Source: an uncultured Roseovarius sp.
GTDB taxonomy: Bacteria > Pseudomonadota > Alphaproteobacteria > Rhodobacterales > Rhodobacteraceae
Assembly: GCA_947497295.1 (NCBI GenBank)
Contig: CANMFU010000002.1
Span: forward strand, 248,001-312,000
Reading direction: 5' to 3'
DNA length: 64,000 nucleotides
Part shown: positions 42,232-50,524 of the stretch, in pieces
Layout: every line of letters begins with the position of its first letter
Numbering within the stretch: position 1 is the stretch's first letter
Translations under genes and position numbers: made by a program
Notes under the pieces: generated by a model
What the model was told of the DNA's origin: nothing
Database searches by the model: none
What the model saw: the letters and a program-made list of their open reading frames with translations, nothing else

Positions 42232-43017
42232 TTACCATGAGCCTTGTCCGGAACCCACGGCGCGCACATGCTCCAGCCGTCCGCGCACCAGCCGCACCAG
42301 ACGCAGCGGTGCCGCCGACGCCGCCTCTGCGAACGCCTTGAGGGCGGGCTTGCGCGACAGGCGCTCAAGCGGATGGCGGGGGATGGCGCCACCTGTTGCC
42401 GCAAGCGGCGGATCGAACGCAAAGACCTCGCCTGCCGCCAACGGGCCAAGGGCGGCAGTCGCATCGGCGAAGACCGGATCGCCGAACGGATCCCAGAAAT
42501 CGATCTCGTCCGGGCGTAACGGCATTAGCGTGCGCGCCCGGCTGTTGCGATCGGAGGGCGACGCGCCCGGTTTGATATGGGCGGGCAGGACGGGTTGCGG
42601 CATGTCATCGGGCGCGAGTGCAGGACATTGAACGCTCATGTCGTTGAAATCCAGGGTCGCCTGAAAATGCGGGCCGGTCCACAGTCGCGCCCGGCCAAAA
42701 CAGTCAAACCCGACAAGCTGACACAGTGCAGGATCGAAATCCTGGTCCTTTGCGAAAAGCCGTCTTACCAGCGGCGCGAAGGGTTCGGGATCGCAAAGCT
42801 GAAACCGGCGGTCAGCAAACTGGCCGAACCCGTATTCCTCCAGCATCGCGACGAAAGCCTCGGGCAGATGCCGGGACAGCCGACGCAGATGGGCCTTGCC
42901 GGGCACCTCCCCGTCCTGCGGCACCCCCTTCAGTGCTAGATGGTCGGCAAAGATCTGCATGCCACGCGGGTCGGGCGGCGGTTCGGACCCGGTCAGACGC
43001 GATAGCCATGATGCCAC
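42232..43017 (-). CDS. GAD-like/DUF1851 protein, second Tdi1-type immunity candidate
   Basis: The core reads PDPRGMQIFADHLALKGVPQ, AFVAMLEEYGFGQFADRRFQ, LCDPEPFAPLVRRLF and LVGFDCFGRARLWTG, matching the pattern of the neighbouring GAD-like gene with low identity. The start is uncertain: the GTG at 43017 gives a short leader before the domain, and the ATG at 42963 is another option. It reads leftward, divergent from the gene at 43119. Like its neighbour it probably protects against a secreted DNase, but no toxin gene is present. Confidence 0.7.
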   Translation of the reverse strand: MASWLSRLTGSEPPPDPRGMQIFADHLALKGVPQDGEVPGKAHLRRLSRHLPEAFVAMLEEYGFGQFADRRFQLCDPEPFAPLVRRLFAKDQDFDPALCQLVGFDCFGRARLWTGPHFQATLDFNDMSVQCPALAPDDMPQPVLPAHIKPGASPSDRNSRARTLMPLRPDEIDFWDPFGDPVFADATAALGPLAAGEVFAFDPPLAATGGAIPRHPLERLSRKPALKAFAEAASAAPLRLVRLVRGRLEHVRAVGSGQGSW

Positions 43018-43118
43018 GGATCGGGGCCTCCTTCCCGTTTCGACACCCGATGATCGGCTGTTCGCTTGCGCCGCGCAAGGGACAACCGCATTGAACATGC
43101 GCGCCCTGCAAGCGTAGC

Positions 43119-44315
43119 ATGGTGCGAATGGCGTGGCTTTGTGCCCCGCCCGATACCGGAAGGTCCGCCACGTTGAACTGGTCCGAAGTCCCCCGCCGCA
43201 ATGCGGACATAATCGAAAAATACACGCTGCCGCTGCCGGACATCGCCGCCCTGTGCTGCACGACAGCGGCGCGGACAAATGGCGGGCATGTCCTGGATGT
43301 GCGGTTCGCGCCGGACGGCGCGCTGAATATCCTGACATCCATATGGTTCATGACGGGTGATGACGCGCTGCCGGATAACCGGTCCGTCTTTTTCCACTGG
43401 GTGGACGGCGCACCCGTCGCAACCGTTCTTGAAGACATCGAAAAGCCGCCGACCCCTGAAAACCCGGGCGGTGTCTGGACAAATCACTTTCACCCTATCC
43501 TGACCGATGACGGCATCGTGCATCTGGCAGCGCATCTGACAGCGGCGGTTTTCACGCCGATCAGGAATGGGAAGCCATCTCCACATCAACACCTCGCCCT
43601 TGCCGGAACGGCCCCGCGGGTTCCCGCGCGGCCGGAGGAGGCAAGCGGAATCGCCCGGATACCCCAAGCCAGCTTTCCCACATATTCCAACGGGCTGATC
43701 TGCGTGCCGACCACCACCACCCATGCCGCGACCAGCTATGGCTTTTTGCGCCATGACGTGGGAGCGGGGACGCTGGCCTGGCAGGATTGGCCCGCCCCCA
43801 AGGCGCCCGGCGGCGGTCTCTTCGGGTTTTTCCGCAAGCCCGGAACCACGGCTCCGGACATCCGGCAAATCGGAGCACAGCATGGGCTGGAGGCCCTGGA
43901 AGCGATCGCCGCCACCGAAGACGGCGTTCTGATCCACAGCGCGGGCAGCCTTCACAACATCAAGTATGGCGATGACGCCGTTGCGGTTCTGCACCTGTCC
44001 GGGACAGGCGAAGTTCGCTGGCTGCTCTACGAGGATTACCGGCCCGATGGCGGCGGTGGCAAGAAATACGGGCTGAGACCGCGCTTTGCCCAGGACGGGC
44101 AGCGCGTGATGCTGCGGTCCAGCTATAAATCCACCGACCCTTTCAAGGGCGGCACCGGGCTGATCGACGCCGCGACCGGGGCGATATCGATGATCGACAT
44201 GCCGCGCGGATTTCGCGGGGCAGAGATTTACGCGATGCGGGGCGATCGGGCGCTGATCGCCAAGAGTTTTACACGGGGGGCCGATCTGAGTTTTGCGCTT
44301 TGCGCCCTGGATTGA
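43119..44315 (+). CDS. Hypothetical protein in the immunity array
   Basis: I do not recognise this 398-residue protein. It has no signal peptide or membrane helix. The sequence has a beta-rich look with Gly/Asp turns (VLDVRFAPDGALNILTSIWF, GVLIHSAGSLHNIKYGDDAV, DGQRVMLRSSYKSTDPFKGG), suggestive of a propeller-like or WD-type fold. It is divergent from a GAD-like gene and followed 32 bases later by a PoNi-like immunity gene in the same direction, so a role in the same defence context is possible. Confidence 0.7.
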   Translation: MVRMAWLCAPPDTGRSATLNWSEVPRRNADIIEKYTLPLPDIAALCCTTAARTNGGHVLDVRFAPDGALNILTSIWFMTGDDALPDNRSVFFHWVDGAPVATVLEDIEKPPTPENPGGVWTNHFHPILTDDGIVHLAAHLTAAVFTPIRNGKPSPHQHLALAGTAPRVPARPEEASGIARIPQASFPTYSNGLICVPTTTTHAATSYGFLRHDVGAGTLAWQDWPAPKAPGGGLFGFFRKPGTTAPDIRQIGAQHGLEALEAIAATEDGVLIHSAGSLHNIKYGDDAVAVLHLSGTGEVRWLLYEDYRPDGGGGKKYGLRPRFAQDGQRVMLRSSYKSTDPFKGGTGLIDAATGAISMIDMPRGFRGAEIYAMRGDRALIAKSFTRGADLSFALCALD

Positions 44316-44347
44316 GATGCAGAAACGATTTACCGATGGAACACCTT

Positions 44348-45121
44348 ATGCGTGACGCACATTTCGACACGGCCTTCTGGCAGGACAGGCTGACCCGACA
44401 GGGCGCGCGGATCGACAAGTTCGCCGGGCATTACACGTCGGAACCGCTGGGTTCAAAACGCAAGCGCAATGCGGGGCAGACGCTGGTGGACCTGCTATTC
44501 GACAGGGCGCTGGCCGAATATTCCGCCGGCCTGCCCATCGAGACGGCCAACGAGTCGCTGCACCAGGCCACCGTCGAAGTTTTCCCCGATCTGGTCGCCC
44601 TGTTCCCGCCGGGGCACGCGTTCGGCGTCTCGCGCCCCGGCTATGCGACGATCCACCGGCATATCGCCGCGCTGGTTCTGGCGCGGGCCGATGCGGCGCA
44701 GGCCGGATCCGTTTTTGCGGCGCTGGATGCGCTGGATCTGGATGCAGAGGGGTATGGCGGCCATTGTGCGATCTGGGCGGCCTATCGCGCCCATTTCGGC
44801 GTGCCCGACCCGCACACGCCGTCCGGCGTTCACTGGCCCGAAGCCTATGACCACCTCTGGTCCGCCATCTCCCCCGACACGCCCGCCGCGGCGCGCGCCG
44901 AACACCTCGGGGGTTTTATCGATACCTGGTATGGCGCGATGAAGGGCGAACTTGCCGCGCAGACGGAGCGGCTCGGCGGACCAGCCGCGCAAAGCCAATT
45001 CGTGGGGTACTGGTGTCTCGAGGCCGCGGCCGCGTCGGTCGCATTCGGGATCGACGATGCACCGTGCCGCGCCCACCCGCATTACCCTACCGACTGGGCC
45101 GATTGGGCGCGGCGGGCCTGA
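44348..45121 (+). CDS. PoNi-like immunity protein (DUF1910/DUF1911)
   Basis: This protein of about 257 residues begins MRDAHFDTAFWQDRLTRQGA, with an N-terminal helical domain of the DUF1910 type. It ends with the DUF1911 signature FVGYWCLEAAAASVAFGIDD followed by RAHPHYPTDWADW. This is the pattern of PoNi proteins, which neutralise PoNe DNase toxins delivered by type VI or other secretion systems. The ATG at 44348 has GGAA about 10 bases upstream, and the ATG at 44336 is an alternative. No PoNe toxin is visible nearby. Two broken relatives lie at 47.3-48.3 kb. Confidence 0.8.
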   Translation: MRDAHFDTAFWQDRLTRQGARIDKFAGHYTSEPLGSKRKRNAGQTLVDLLFDRALAEYSAGLPIETANESLHQATVEVFPDLVALFPPGHAFGVSRPGYATIHRHIAALVLARADAAQAGSVFAALDALDLDAEGYGGHCAIWAAYRAHFGVPDPHTPSGVHWPEAYDHLWSAISPDTPAAARAEHLGGFIDTWYGAMKGELAAQTERLGGPAAQSQFVGYWCLEAAAASVAFGIDDAPCRAHPHYPTDWADWARRA

Positions 45122-45137
45122 TCCCGCAGGCCCGGTC

Positions 45138-45470
45138 TCAGTCGACCTTCGGGCGCAGCTCGTCGCGGATTGTATTCAGCGTGCGCGGCGTCACCGCCCA
45201 GCGGCTGCGGTCAGTATCCTCGAACGTCACCTTGTAGCGCCCGCCGGTGCTGTCGAACTGGATCAGCAGCTTGACCGGCGGCACCTGGTCTTCGGTATAG
45301 ACGCAATCGATATAATCGATGAACGCCTCTTTTATAAGGCGCGGCTTGACTGAAGCTGCGATAGCCGGGCCATCTTCGACGACGGCGTACCCATAGGAGT
45401 CCCACGGCTTTTTCCTGTCGTCTATGCCGAACACCATCGCAAAGGACGTCCAGCCAGGCACCGGTTTCAT
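45138..45470 (-). CDS. Small DUF600/YezG-like immunity candidate
   Basis: This 110-residue protein shows the order seen in DUF600 (YezG/SmuG-type) immunity proteins: an N-terminal helix, GWTSFAMVFGIDDRKK, YGYAVVEDG, and a C-terminal beta pair VKLLIQFDSTGGRYKVTFED. Coding-like sequence (FKVLLGQIIAN) continues about 15 codons upstream of the ATG to an in-frame TAA, so the true 5' end may be lost or start at a non-ATG codon. It converges with the PoNi-like gene. Confidence 0.5.
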   Translation of the reverse strand: MKPVPGWTSFAMVFGIDDRKKPWDSYGYAVVEDGPAIAASVKPRLIKEAFIDYIDCVYTEDQVPPVKLLIQFDSTGGRYKVTFEDTDRSRWAVTPRTLNTIRDELRPKVD

Positions 45471-45585
45471 ATTGGCAATTATCTGCCCCAGCAGAACTTT
45501 GAACGGATCATCTTACACGGGCCACCTCGATATCTTTCAATCTGGTGTCACTGTCTCGGCGCAGGCCAAGCGTCGCCTGACGCCT

Positions 45586-46557
45586 CTATCTCAGCATATC
45601 GGCAAAGCGCCGCAGCGCAATCGCGCTGCCTTGGTCCAGGGGCCACCTGGACCCGGTGGCGGCGCCCACGGCGGCATCGTCAATCACCCCGGCGGCGACC
45701 CCGCAAGCGGCAGCACCGCCCGACAGACAATCGGCGATCAGCATCTCGAGATATCCAGTCCAGTCCGTGTCGCCGCTGGCCCGTCCGGTCTCGTAGATCG
45801 CACGCGAACACAGATCGGGGGCGCCGGTGACGTCGCAGCCCGCGACCATCAGCGCGCGGCCGCGATCCGGCATTCCCAGCGCATAGGCCGCGGCCGCCCC
45901 GTTGCGGCAGGCCTGCCCGATTCCCAGCGCGCATCCCTTTTCGTAGTAGTCGACCCGGCGACCCACCGTGCCGCCAGCGGTTCCGTCATCGACATAGGTT
46001 TCCGCCAATACCGCGCAGGCCACGCCTTCGCCACCCTCGCACGCCGCGATCAGCGTCTGGCCCGGTGCCTTGTCCTGCCCATCGGCTGTCAGCAGGGCCG
46101 CCCAGGCGGAAACGGTACAGGCCACCGCGCCGCCCTGCGCGCAGGCGGCGTCTGGCCAGTCGCCTGGCAGGCGTGGCAGCGACCGGGCAAGCTGTTCGCA
46201 TGTGTGCGCGGTTCCAGCTTCACACCCCGATATCAACAGGCGCGCGTCTTCGGGTTTTATCGGATCAAAGCCCGCCGTGACGGCATTGCCGAAAAACATG
46301 CATCCGGTTGCGTCACCCAAAGCGCAGGCGCGCCGCACCAGCGCCGGGTCCGCCCCAGCGACAACGCCGCGTTTGCCCCAGAAATAACGGATACGGCAGG
46401 CTTGGCCATCGCCACCCTCGCACCCCGCCGCCAACGCGGCGCCAGCGTCCTGCATATCGATCCCGCCCAGCACGGCAGCGCCGGCCCGGTCAAGCGCGGT
46501 TTGCGCCTCGGCGGGAAGGGGCAGGAAAAGCACGGCGAACAGGATCAGTCGAAACAT
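45586..46557 (-). CDS. Secreted cysteine-rich Sel1-like repeat protein
   Basis: This 323-residue protein has a signal peptide (MFRLILFAVLFLPLPAEAQ). The mature part is a run of about eight Ala/Gly/Cys-rich repeats such as AAGCEGGDGQACRIRYFWG, RRACALGDATGCMFFGNAV, ISGCEAGTAHTCEQLARSL and IAACEGGEGVACAVLAETY. The paired cysteines within each unit match disulfide-stabilised Sel1-like repeats (Helicobacter cysteine-rich proteins). It probably acts in the periplasm as a binding protein. Sel1 proteins often lie in toxin-immunity regions, which fits its neighbours. Confidence 0.75.
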   Translation of the reverse strand: MFRLILFAVLFLPLPAEAQTALDRAGAAVLGGIDMQDAGAALAAGCEGGDGQACRIRYFWGKRGVVAGADPALVRRACALGDATGCMFFGNAVTAGFDPIKPEDARLLISGCEAGTAHTCEQLARSLPRLPGDWPDAACAQGGAVACTVSAWAALLTADGQDKAPGQTLIAACEGGEGVACAVLAETYVDDGTAGGTVGRRVDYYEKGCALGIGQACRNGAAAAYALGMPDRGRALMVAGCDVTGAPDLCSRAIYETGRASGDTDWTGYLEMLIADCLSGGAAACGVAAGVIDDAAVGAATGSRWPLDQGSAIALRRFADMLR

Positions 46558-46658
46558 GTTGGTGTCCCTTGAATACAGTCTGGCGAAAAATCAGCGCTGA
46601 AAAAACATCAGAAGCCTGGCGATGGAATGAATCAGCGTGCGCCCCGGTCCGCCGCGCG

Positions 46659-46943
46659 TTAAAACACCCGCTCCGCGATGTCGAGCGTGTCGTCGATCTC
46701 CTCCACCATGCCGGGCCATTCCTGAAACAGCCCGGGCCGGATTTCCACGGCCTCTCGCAGGGCCGCCCCCATGGCCATTGCGGTTTCGGGCTCGGTCCAG
46801 TTGAGCATCTCTTCGGACCACGCTTTCTGCCTGACGGGTGGCAAGTTTTGATTCACGATATCATTCATCTCCGGCGTGGATCCGACATGTTCCGAGATAT
46901 CCTTGACTCCGGCTTCGGTCAGCAAGCGTGTGAACGGGCTCAC
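46659..46943 (-). pseudogene. Unrecognised small protein, probably 5'-truncated
   Basis: A 94-residue frame reads SPFTRLLTEAGVKDISEHVG, VRQKAWSEEMLNWTEPETAM and RPGLFQEWPGMVEEIDDTLD. It has a natural amino-acid balance but no family I recognise. A second leftward frame from 47079 (YLDLILFWREPVHTL) ends where this one begins, in a different phase, so the two may be parts of one gene split by a frameshift near 46930. No ribosome-binding site supports the internal ATG. Confidence 0.4.
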
Positions 46944-47139
46944 GCCAGAACAGGATCAGATCAAGGTATTCGTTACCCATAATGGCGGCATCGTCGTTTC
47001 GGAAAGCAACATGGAATTCGACCAGCGTGACCTCCCGCAGCCTTCGGCCAAGTATTGGCCGGAAATGGCGGTATGACAAGCGCGGGTGCCTGCCAGCGCC
47101 TCGTTGCCAAAAGGATATCTGTTGGCACCGGAAAATGTA

Positions 47140-47573
47140 GCGGACACGATCGCAAGCGCAATTTGACCTGACCGTCTATTTGTCCGGCGCAATCCTGTTG
47201 GCGGTCATCGTGCTGATCTACTGGCCCCGCGCGCCAAGGGACAAAGTATAGCCGTGCGGCCGGCAGTGCATGACCGCTCGCCTGCCTTTGCGAGGACCGG
47301 AAAACCATGACCCGCGATACTCTGGCGGATGCCGACAATTTCACGAAAGTGGTCGAAAAACAGGAGGCCGATGTCGCCGAGGATCTGGCGATCATCGAAG
47401 ATGAGTTGGAAAAGCGCGGCGCCGATGCGGGGTGGCATGGGCAACAGGCTCGTCGGCGATCAGATTATCGCAGTCGACGCCGCCGATTGCCGCGCCGATC
47501 CGATTATCGCGACCACCCGCATTACCCGACCGGTCTGGCCGACCGGGCGCCGGCAAAGCTCGGGCCTGAATGA
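47140..47573 (+). pseudogene. Remnants: membrane-anchor tail and PoNi-like C-terminus
   Basis: Two scraps lie here. At 47140-47251 an open frame ends in a single helix (VYLSGAILLAVIVLIYWPRA), preceded by an in-frame TAG. At 47307-47573 a frame starts MTRDTLADADNFTKVVEKQE and, after an Arg-rich low-quality stretch, ends RDHPHYPTGLADRAPAKL, matching the DUF1911 C-terminus of PoNi proteins. Neither is a complete gene. They suggest repeated gain and loss of immunity genes. Confidence 0.45.
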
Positions 47574-47587
47574 CCGGCGGACGGACC

Positions 47588-48263
47588 ATGCGTGATTTCA
47601 GAAAGACACCCGACTATTGGTCGGCGCACATTGAGGACAGTGCGGCTTTCAAAGCGAAATTGCGGCGGGATCTGGTCGACGCTGAAACCTGCTTCAAGGG
47701 CAAACGGAATACCGCTTCTTTCCTCAACCGAAACGAATTCAACCTGTGCAGCGCCATGTATTCGTCTGAATATCCTGTTTCCGATTGTGCGCGACAGGTG
47801 CGAAAGCTTCTTTTATCCGCGTATCCCGTGTTCGTTGCAGTATGCCGGATGGGAACCGCACGTGACCAAGCCTCTGAGGACGGCGGCACCGATTTCAAGA
47901 CGCGGTATCTTGCCCTCGCGGTGCTTGCCCGGCTGACGGCGAAAGAGGCCGCGCCGCTGGTCGATGCGCTTGATTTCTGGTCCGATCGCGATGCGGTCTG
48001 GGAGCGGTTCATCGTCCATCTGGGCCTTGGCCGTGGCCGCGCGCCCGCACCGTCACTGCTGTGGCCGGACGCATATCAACCGCTCCTCGAGGCGCTCGAC
48101 CCTGCATCCGATGCCGCTGCACGACAGGCCGCTCTTTTTGAGTTCGACAAGAACTGGCTCAAGAAGATGCGCAAATCCACAATCCCCCGCTATTCAAACC
48201 ACACCAACGAAAAGCATCGCACCTATGTCGGCTACTGGAATTTCGAAGCCGCCGCTGGGCGGT
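47588..48263 (+). pseudogene. PoNi-like immunity gene, C-terminally truncated
   Basis: The frame starts MRDFRKTPDYWSAHIEDSAA and follows a PoNi-type helical pattern up to HRTYVGYWNFEAAAG, where the DUF1911 motif should continue with the FGIDDS.. and HPYYP elements. Instead it runs out of frame into unrelated sequence (reading on to 48580). About 30 C-terminal residues are missing. The missing end resembles the scrap at 47500-47570 just upstream, which suggests rearrangement between tandem copies. Confidence 0.65.
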
Positions 48264-48329
48264 CCTCGGCGGGGGTCTGCTGGTCTCCGCCCTGTTGTTG
48301 CGCAGGCGGCGGCGAAAGGAGCGAACCTG

Positions 48330-48461
48330 ATGCGCAGGATTGCCGTCGCGTTTTTCAAGCAGGGCGTCATGCTTGTCATCTTGCTCGCCTGCGTGCTGCT
48401 CGCTTTTGCGGGAGGCAGCGTGTTTCCGGGCGACACCGAAACAGCGCGATCCTTGTCTTGA
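48330..48461 (+). CDS. 43-residue membrane protein
   Basis: MRRIAVAFFKQGVMLVILLA then CVLLAFAGG: one membrane helix after a basic N-terminus, ending with a short acidic/polar tail. AGGAG lies 8 bases upstream. The ATG overlaps the TGA of a preceding frame (TGATG at 48328-48332) whose end is a membrane helix plus Arg-rich tail (VLGGGLLVSALLLRRRRRKE). The coupling and good ribosome-binding site suggest a real small gene. Function is unknown. Confidence 0.5.
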   Translation: MRRIAVAFFKQGVMLVILLACVLLAFAGGSVFPGDTETARSLS

Positions 48462-48466
48462 GTTTT

Positions 48467-48580
48467 ATGACCCTTCTTTCCCTGAACGCGGCCGTGCTGT
48501 TCTGGCTCTGGTGGCGCCTTGGCCCGGTGAGTTCGCGGAATATGCACGATAGGAAGAACCGGACGGGTCGAGAGCCATGA
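48467..48580 (+). CDS. 37-residue membrane protein
   Basis: MTLLSLNAAVLFWLWWRLGP gives a single aromatic-rich membrane helix followed by a basic tail (MHDRKNRTGREP). It starts 5 bases after the previous small gene, and its stop overlaps the next start (ATGA at 48577). There is no clear ribosome-binding site, so translation would depend on coupling. Function is unknown. Confidence 0.35.
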   Translation: MTLLSLNAAVLFWLWWRLGPVSSRNMHDRKNRTGREP

Positions 48581-48774
48581 ACAAAACCGATACCGCAATC
48601 AGCGCAAGCGGGATCCCATGAAGATTTCTCCCAATCGGGACCCCCGAAGAGCGCGCCGAAGAGGCGAAAACCGCGGGTGACACCACGATCTTGTTCGCAG
48701 TCCTGCTTGGCGTCAGCTGCTTTGTTTTTCTCTGGGGTGCAGCTGAATTTCCCCCTGCGGGCGACGGTACATAG
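48577..48774 (+). pseudogene. Small membrane protein interrupted by in-frame TGA
   Basis: From the ATG at 48577 the frame gives MNKTDTAISASGIP, meets a TGA at 48619-48621, then continues RFLPIGTPEERAEEAKTAGD and TTILFAVLLGVSCFVFLWGA to a TAG at 48772. The part after the TGA looks coding: an acidic amphipathic stretch and a membrane helix. It is either a pseudogene or two separate frames. Confidence 0.3.
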
Positions 48775-48951
48775 TCCACGGTCCGCTGGGCGGCCTCTCC
48801 CGCGCCGCTCGTGTTCGGGTATCTCACGCTCCAAGCCTTGTTTGGAGACATTCATTGCTGCGACCATCGCAATGCAGCGATTTCTGGCCGTCTTGTCATC
48901 GCACCCGCCGCAGCGGGCCTTCTGGCCCTGGCTTTGGACAGCTCACTGAAC

Positions 48952-49149
48952 GTGCTGCGAACCTTGCTCAGGCATGTGTCCGGCATCATCCTCAACCTTG
49001 TCGGTCTGGCCCTGGTGATCTTTGCGTTGATCGCCTTTGCCTCATCAACCTACATCGCTGCAACTCTTCTGGGTTGCGCAGGATTTGCGATTGTCGCCGC
49101 TGGCCAATATCGGGGCGATCGGCAGGCGATCGACACCTGCAGGTTTTGA
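48952..49149 (+). CDS. Small two-helix membrane protein
   Basis: The sequence LRTLLRHVSGIILNLVGLAL then ASSTYIAATLLGCAGFAIVA gives two helices and a short polar tail (YRGDRQAIDTCRF). I place the start near the GTG at 48952, while the frame is open back to 48811. The layout (LRxxxR, helix, Ala-rich turn, helix) resembles the protein at 49225, so the two may be diverged paralogues. Function is unknown. Confidence 0.45.
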   Translation: MLRTLLRHVSGIILNLVGLALVIFALIAFASSTYIAATLLGCAGFAIVAAGQYRGDRQAIDTCRF

Positions 49150-49224
49150 CAGCTGCGGCCGGCCGGATATCCGCTTGCGCCAAGGTCGGCGCCGGCGCGT
49201 CATCCGCGAGATGACACTCGAAGT

Positions 49225-49515
49225 GTGCAGATCGTGAACTTCTACCTGAGGTTCATACGCAACGTCGTCGCGGACACGGCGGGGCAACTGCTCACCGGCA
49301 TCGGTTTTCTGGTGCTTCTTGGTGCCCTCGTTGCGAAACTTTGGGGCATTGCAGCCATAGGCGCGGCGCTCATGATCATCGGGTTTCTGCTGTTTCCAAA
49401 GGAATGGAGGATGGGCGTTTTGCCGGACATGAGCCGATTGCGCACCGCGCCGGATAGCCATATCGAGCGCCAAAGCCACCGTAGCGGCGACCGGACGAAG
49501 CGTCGCAGCCTGTGA
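49225..49515 (+). CDS. Small two-helix membrane protein
   Basis: This protein of about 96 residues has the core NFYLRFIRNVVADTAGQLLT, IGFLVLLGALVAKLWGIAAI and GAALMIIGFLLFP. Two or three helices are followed by a soluble basic tail. The start is one of two GTG codons (49225 or 49234). Its stop overlaps the next start (GTGA at 49512-49515), so the two are coupled. I do not recognise the family. Confidence 0.5.
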   Translation: MQIVNFYLRFIRNVVADTAGQLLTGIGFLVLLGALVAKLWGIAAIGAALMIIGFLLFPKEWRMGVLPDMSRLRTAPDSHIERQSHRSGDRTKRRSL

Positions 49516-49803
49516 CAGCACATCCCTGTCCTGTCTGCGGCGGGCATGAATTGCCTGACGATGACCAGTGCTGGTTGGACCACCGGCGCGGCATATGCCC
49601 CGCCTGTGGTTCGGTGGTCGAACTGTCTTCTCTGCAACGTTTTCGCATCATGGGGTGGAACGTGATCGTCGGCTGGGGATCGGGCTGTCGATCCTGATGC
49701 TCGCCTGGCGCTGGTGCTCACGGTCCCAATCTATCTGGCTTTCACGGTCCTGTTTCGCATTTTATCGCACTACCGGACCGTCGATAGAAGGAGCGACAGA
49801 TGA
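49512..49803 (+). pseudogene. Zinc-ribbon membrane protein, frameshifted
   Basis: The N-terminal part from the GTG at 49512 has two cysteine pairs, HPCPVCGGHE and GICPACGSVV, typical of a zinc ribbon, and then MGWNVIVGWG before a TGA at 49695. In another frame the sequence continues LALVLTVPIYLAFTVLFRIL and ends RRSDR at 49803, a membrane helix that fits a ribbon-plus-anchor protein. A small indel near 49680 would explain the split. It is coupled to the previous gene. Confidence 0.45.
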
Positions 49804-49907
49804 ACCCGCCTGCAGCGTTCGCAGACATCGAACGCTGCAGACACGCCGATAAAAATGATAGTTTCGCCGATGAGGGGCGATAAGGCCCTCGGATGGTGCA
49901 GAATTGA

Positions 49908-50162
49908 ATGATGACCGGAAAGGGGTTCAGAATTGGCGCCAAGAGGATGATTTTCCTGTTTCTCTGTGGCACGGCGGGTGTGTCGATGCCGATCGCCGGT
50001 CTTCTCGGGGTGTTGTTTTTCATGGATGAGGCATATTTTCTCATCCTGTGCTGTAGCCTTTGGATTACCCTGGTGTTTTACGGTGTCGAAATTTCGCAGG
50101 ACAAATTCAGCAAGGAATTCACCGCACCGGATGGACCTGCACCACCAGATACCCGAAGCTGA
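49908..50162 (+). CDS. Small membrane protein, 84 residues
   Basis: The protein has a basic N-terminus (MMTGKGFRIGAKRM) and two helices (IFLFLCGTAGVSMPIAGLLG and YFLILCCSLWITLVF), followed by a polar tail with EISQDKFSKEF. Composition and layout look like a genuine inner-membrane protein. No family was recognised. It closes a run of tiny membrane-protein genes that starts at 48.3 kb. Confidence 0.5.
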   Translation: MMTGKGFRIGAKRMIFLFLCGTAGVSMPIAGLLGVLFFMDEAYFLILCCSLWITLVFYGVEISQDKFSKEFTAPDGPAPPDTRS

Positions 50163-50524
50163 CTTGAGGACTTTGGAAATCCTTGCCTCGAATATCGGCT
50201 TGCGGGACTGGCCGCATGATTTGAGACGCCGAAAGGGCTGAACCGATCGCTCATCGACGCAAGTTCCCGTCTCGGCGTTTGCTGCCCGCGGCTGGTTCGA
50301 CCGCGAAACCGGCGTCAAGCATGACCGGCCCGACGTATCGACGATTCCCATCCCCTGCCCGTCAGCACACGGAGGAAACAGGAGGCTGGTTCGTGGTTTG
50401 CAGAACGCCATTCCCGATTTCGAACCGGTGGTGCATCGTCATGCGGGTGCGCGCCTGCACGCCGACCCGCGAACAGCCGGTCGAGAAGACGGCCGGAGAA
50501 TACCGGTAGTCAAGACCGGCCGCG
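50163..50524. other. Intergenic region with no recognised gene
   Basis: About 360 bases between the small membrane protein and the convergent ankyrin-like gene. Frames are present on both strands but none has a family-like composition. No hairpin terminator, promoter or RNA gene was noticed. Confidence 0.4.

Noticed and set aside
41373-46557. Complete type VI secretion or polymorphic toxin locus
   Set aside because: Immunity-like genes are present, but no VgrG, Hcp, PAAR, Rhs, toxin domain or secretion core gene could be found.
46876-47192. Several short overlapping frames on both strands as genes
   Set aside because: They contradict each other in phase and lack starts or conserved motifs. 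Only scraps with membrane or PoNi-like motifs were kept.
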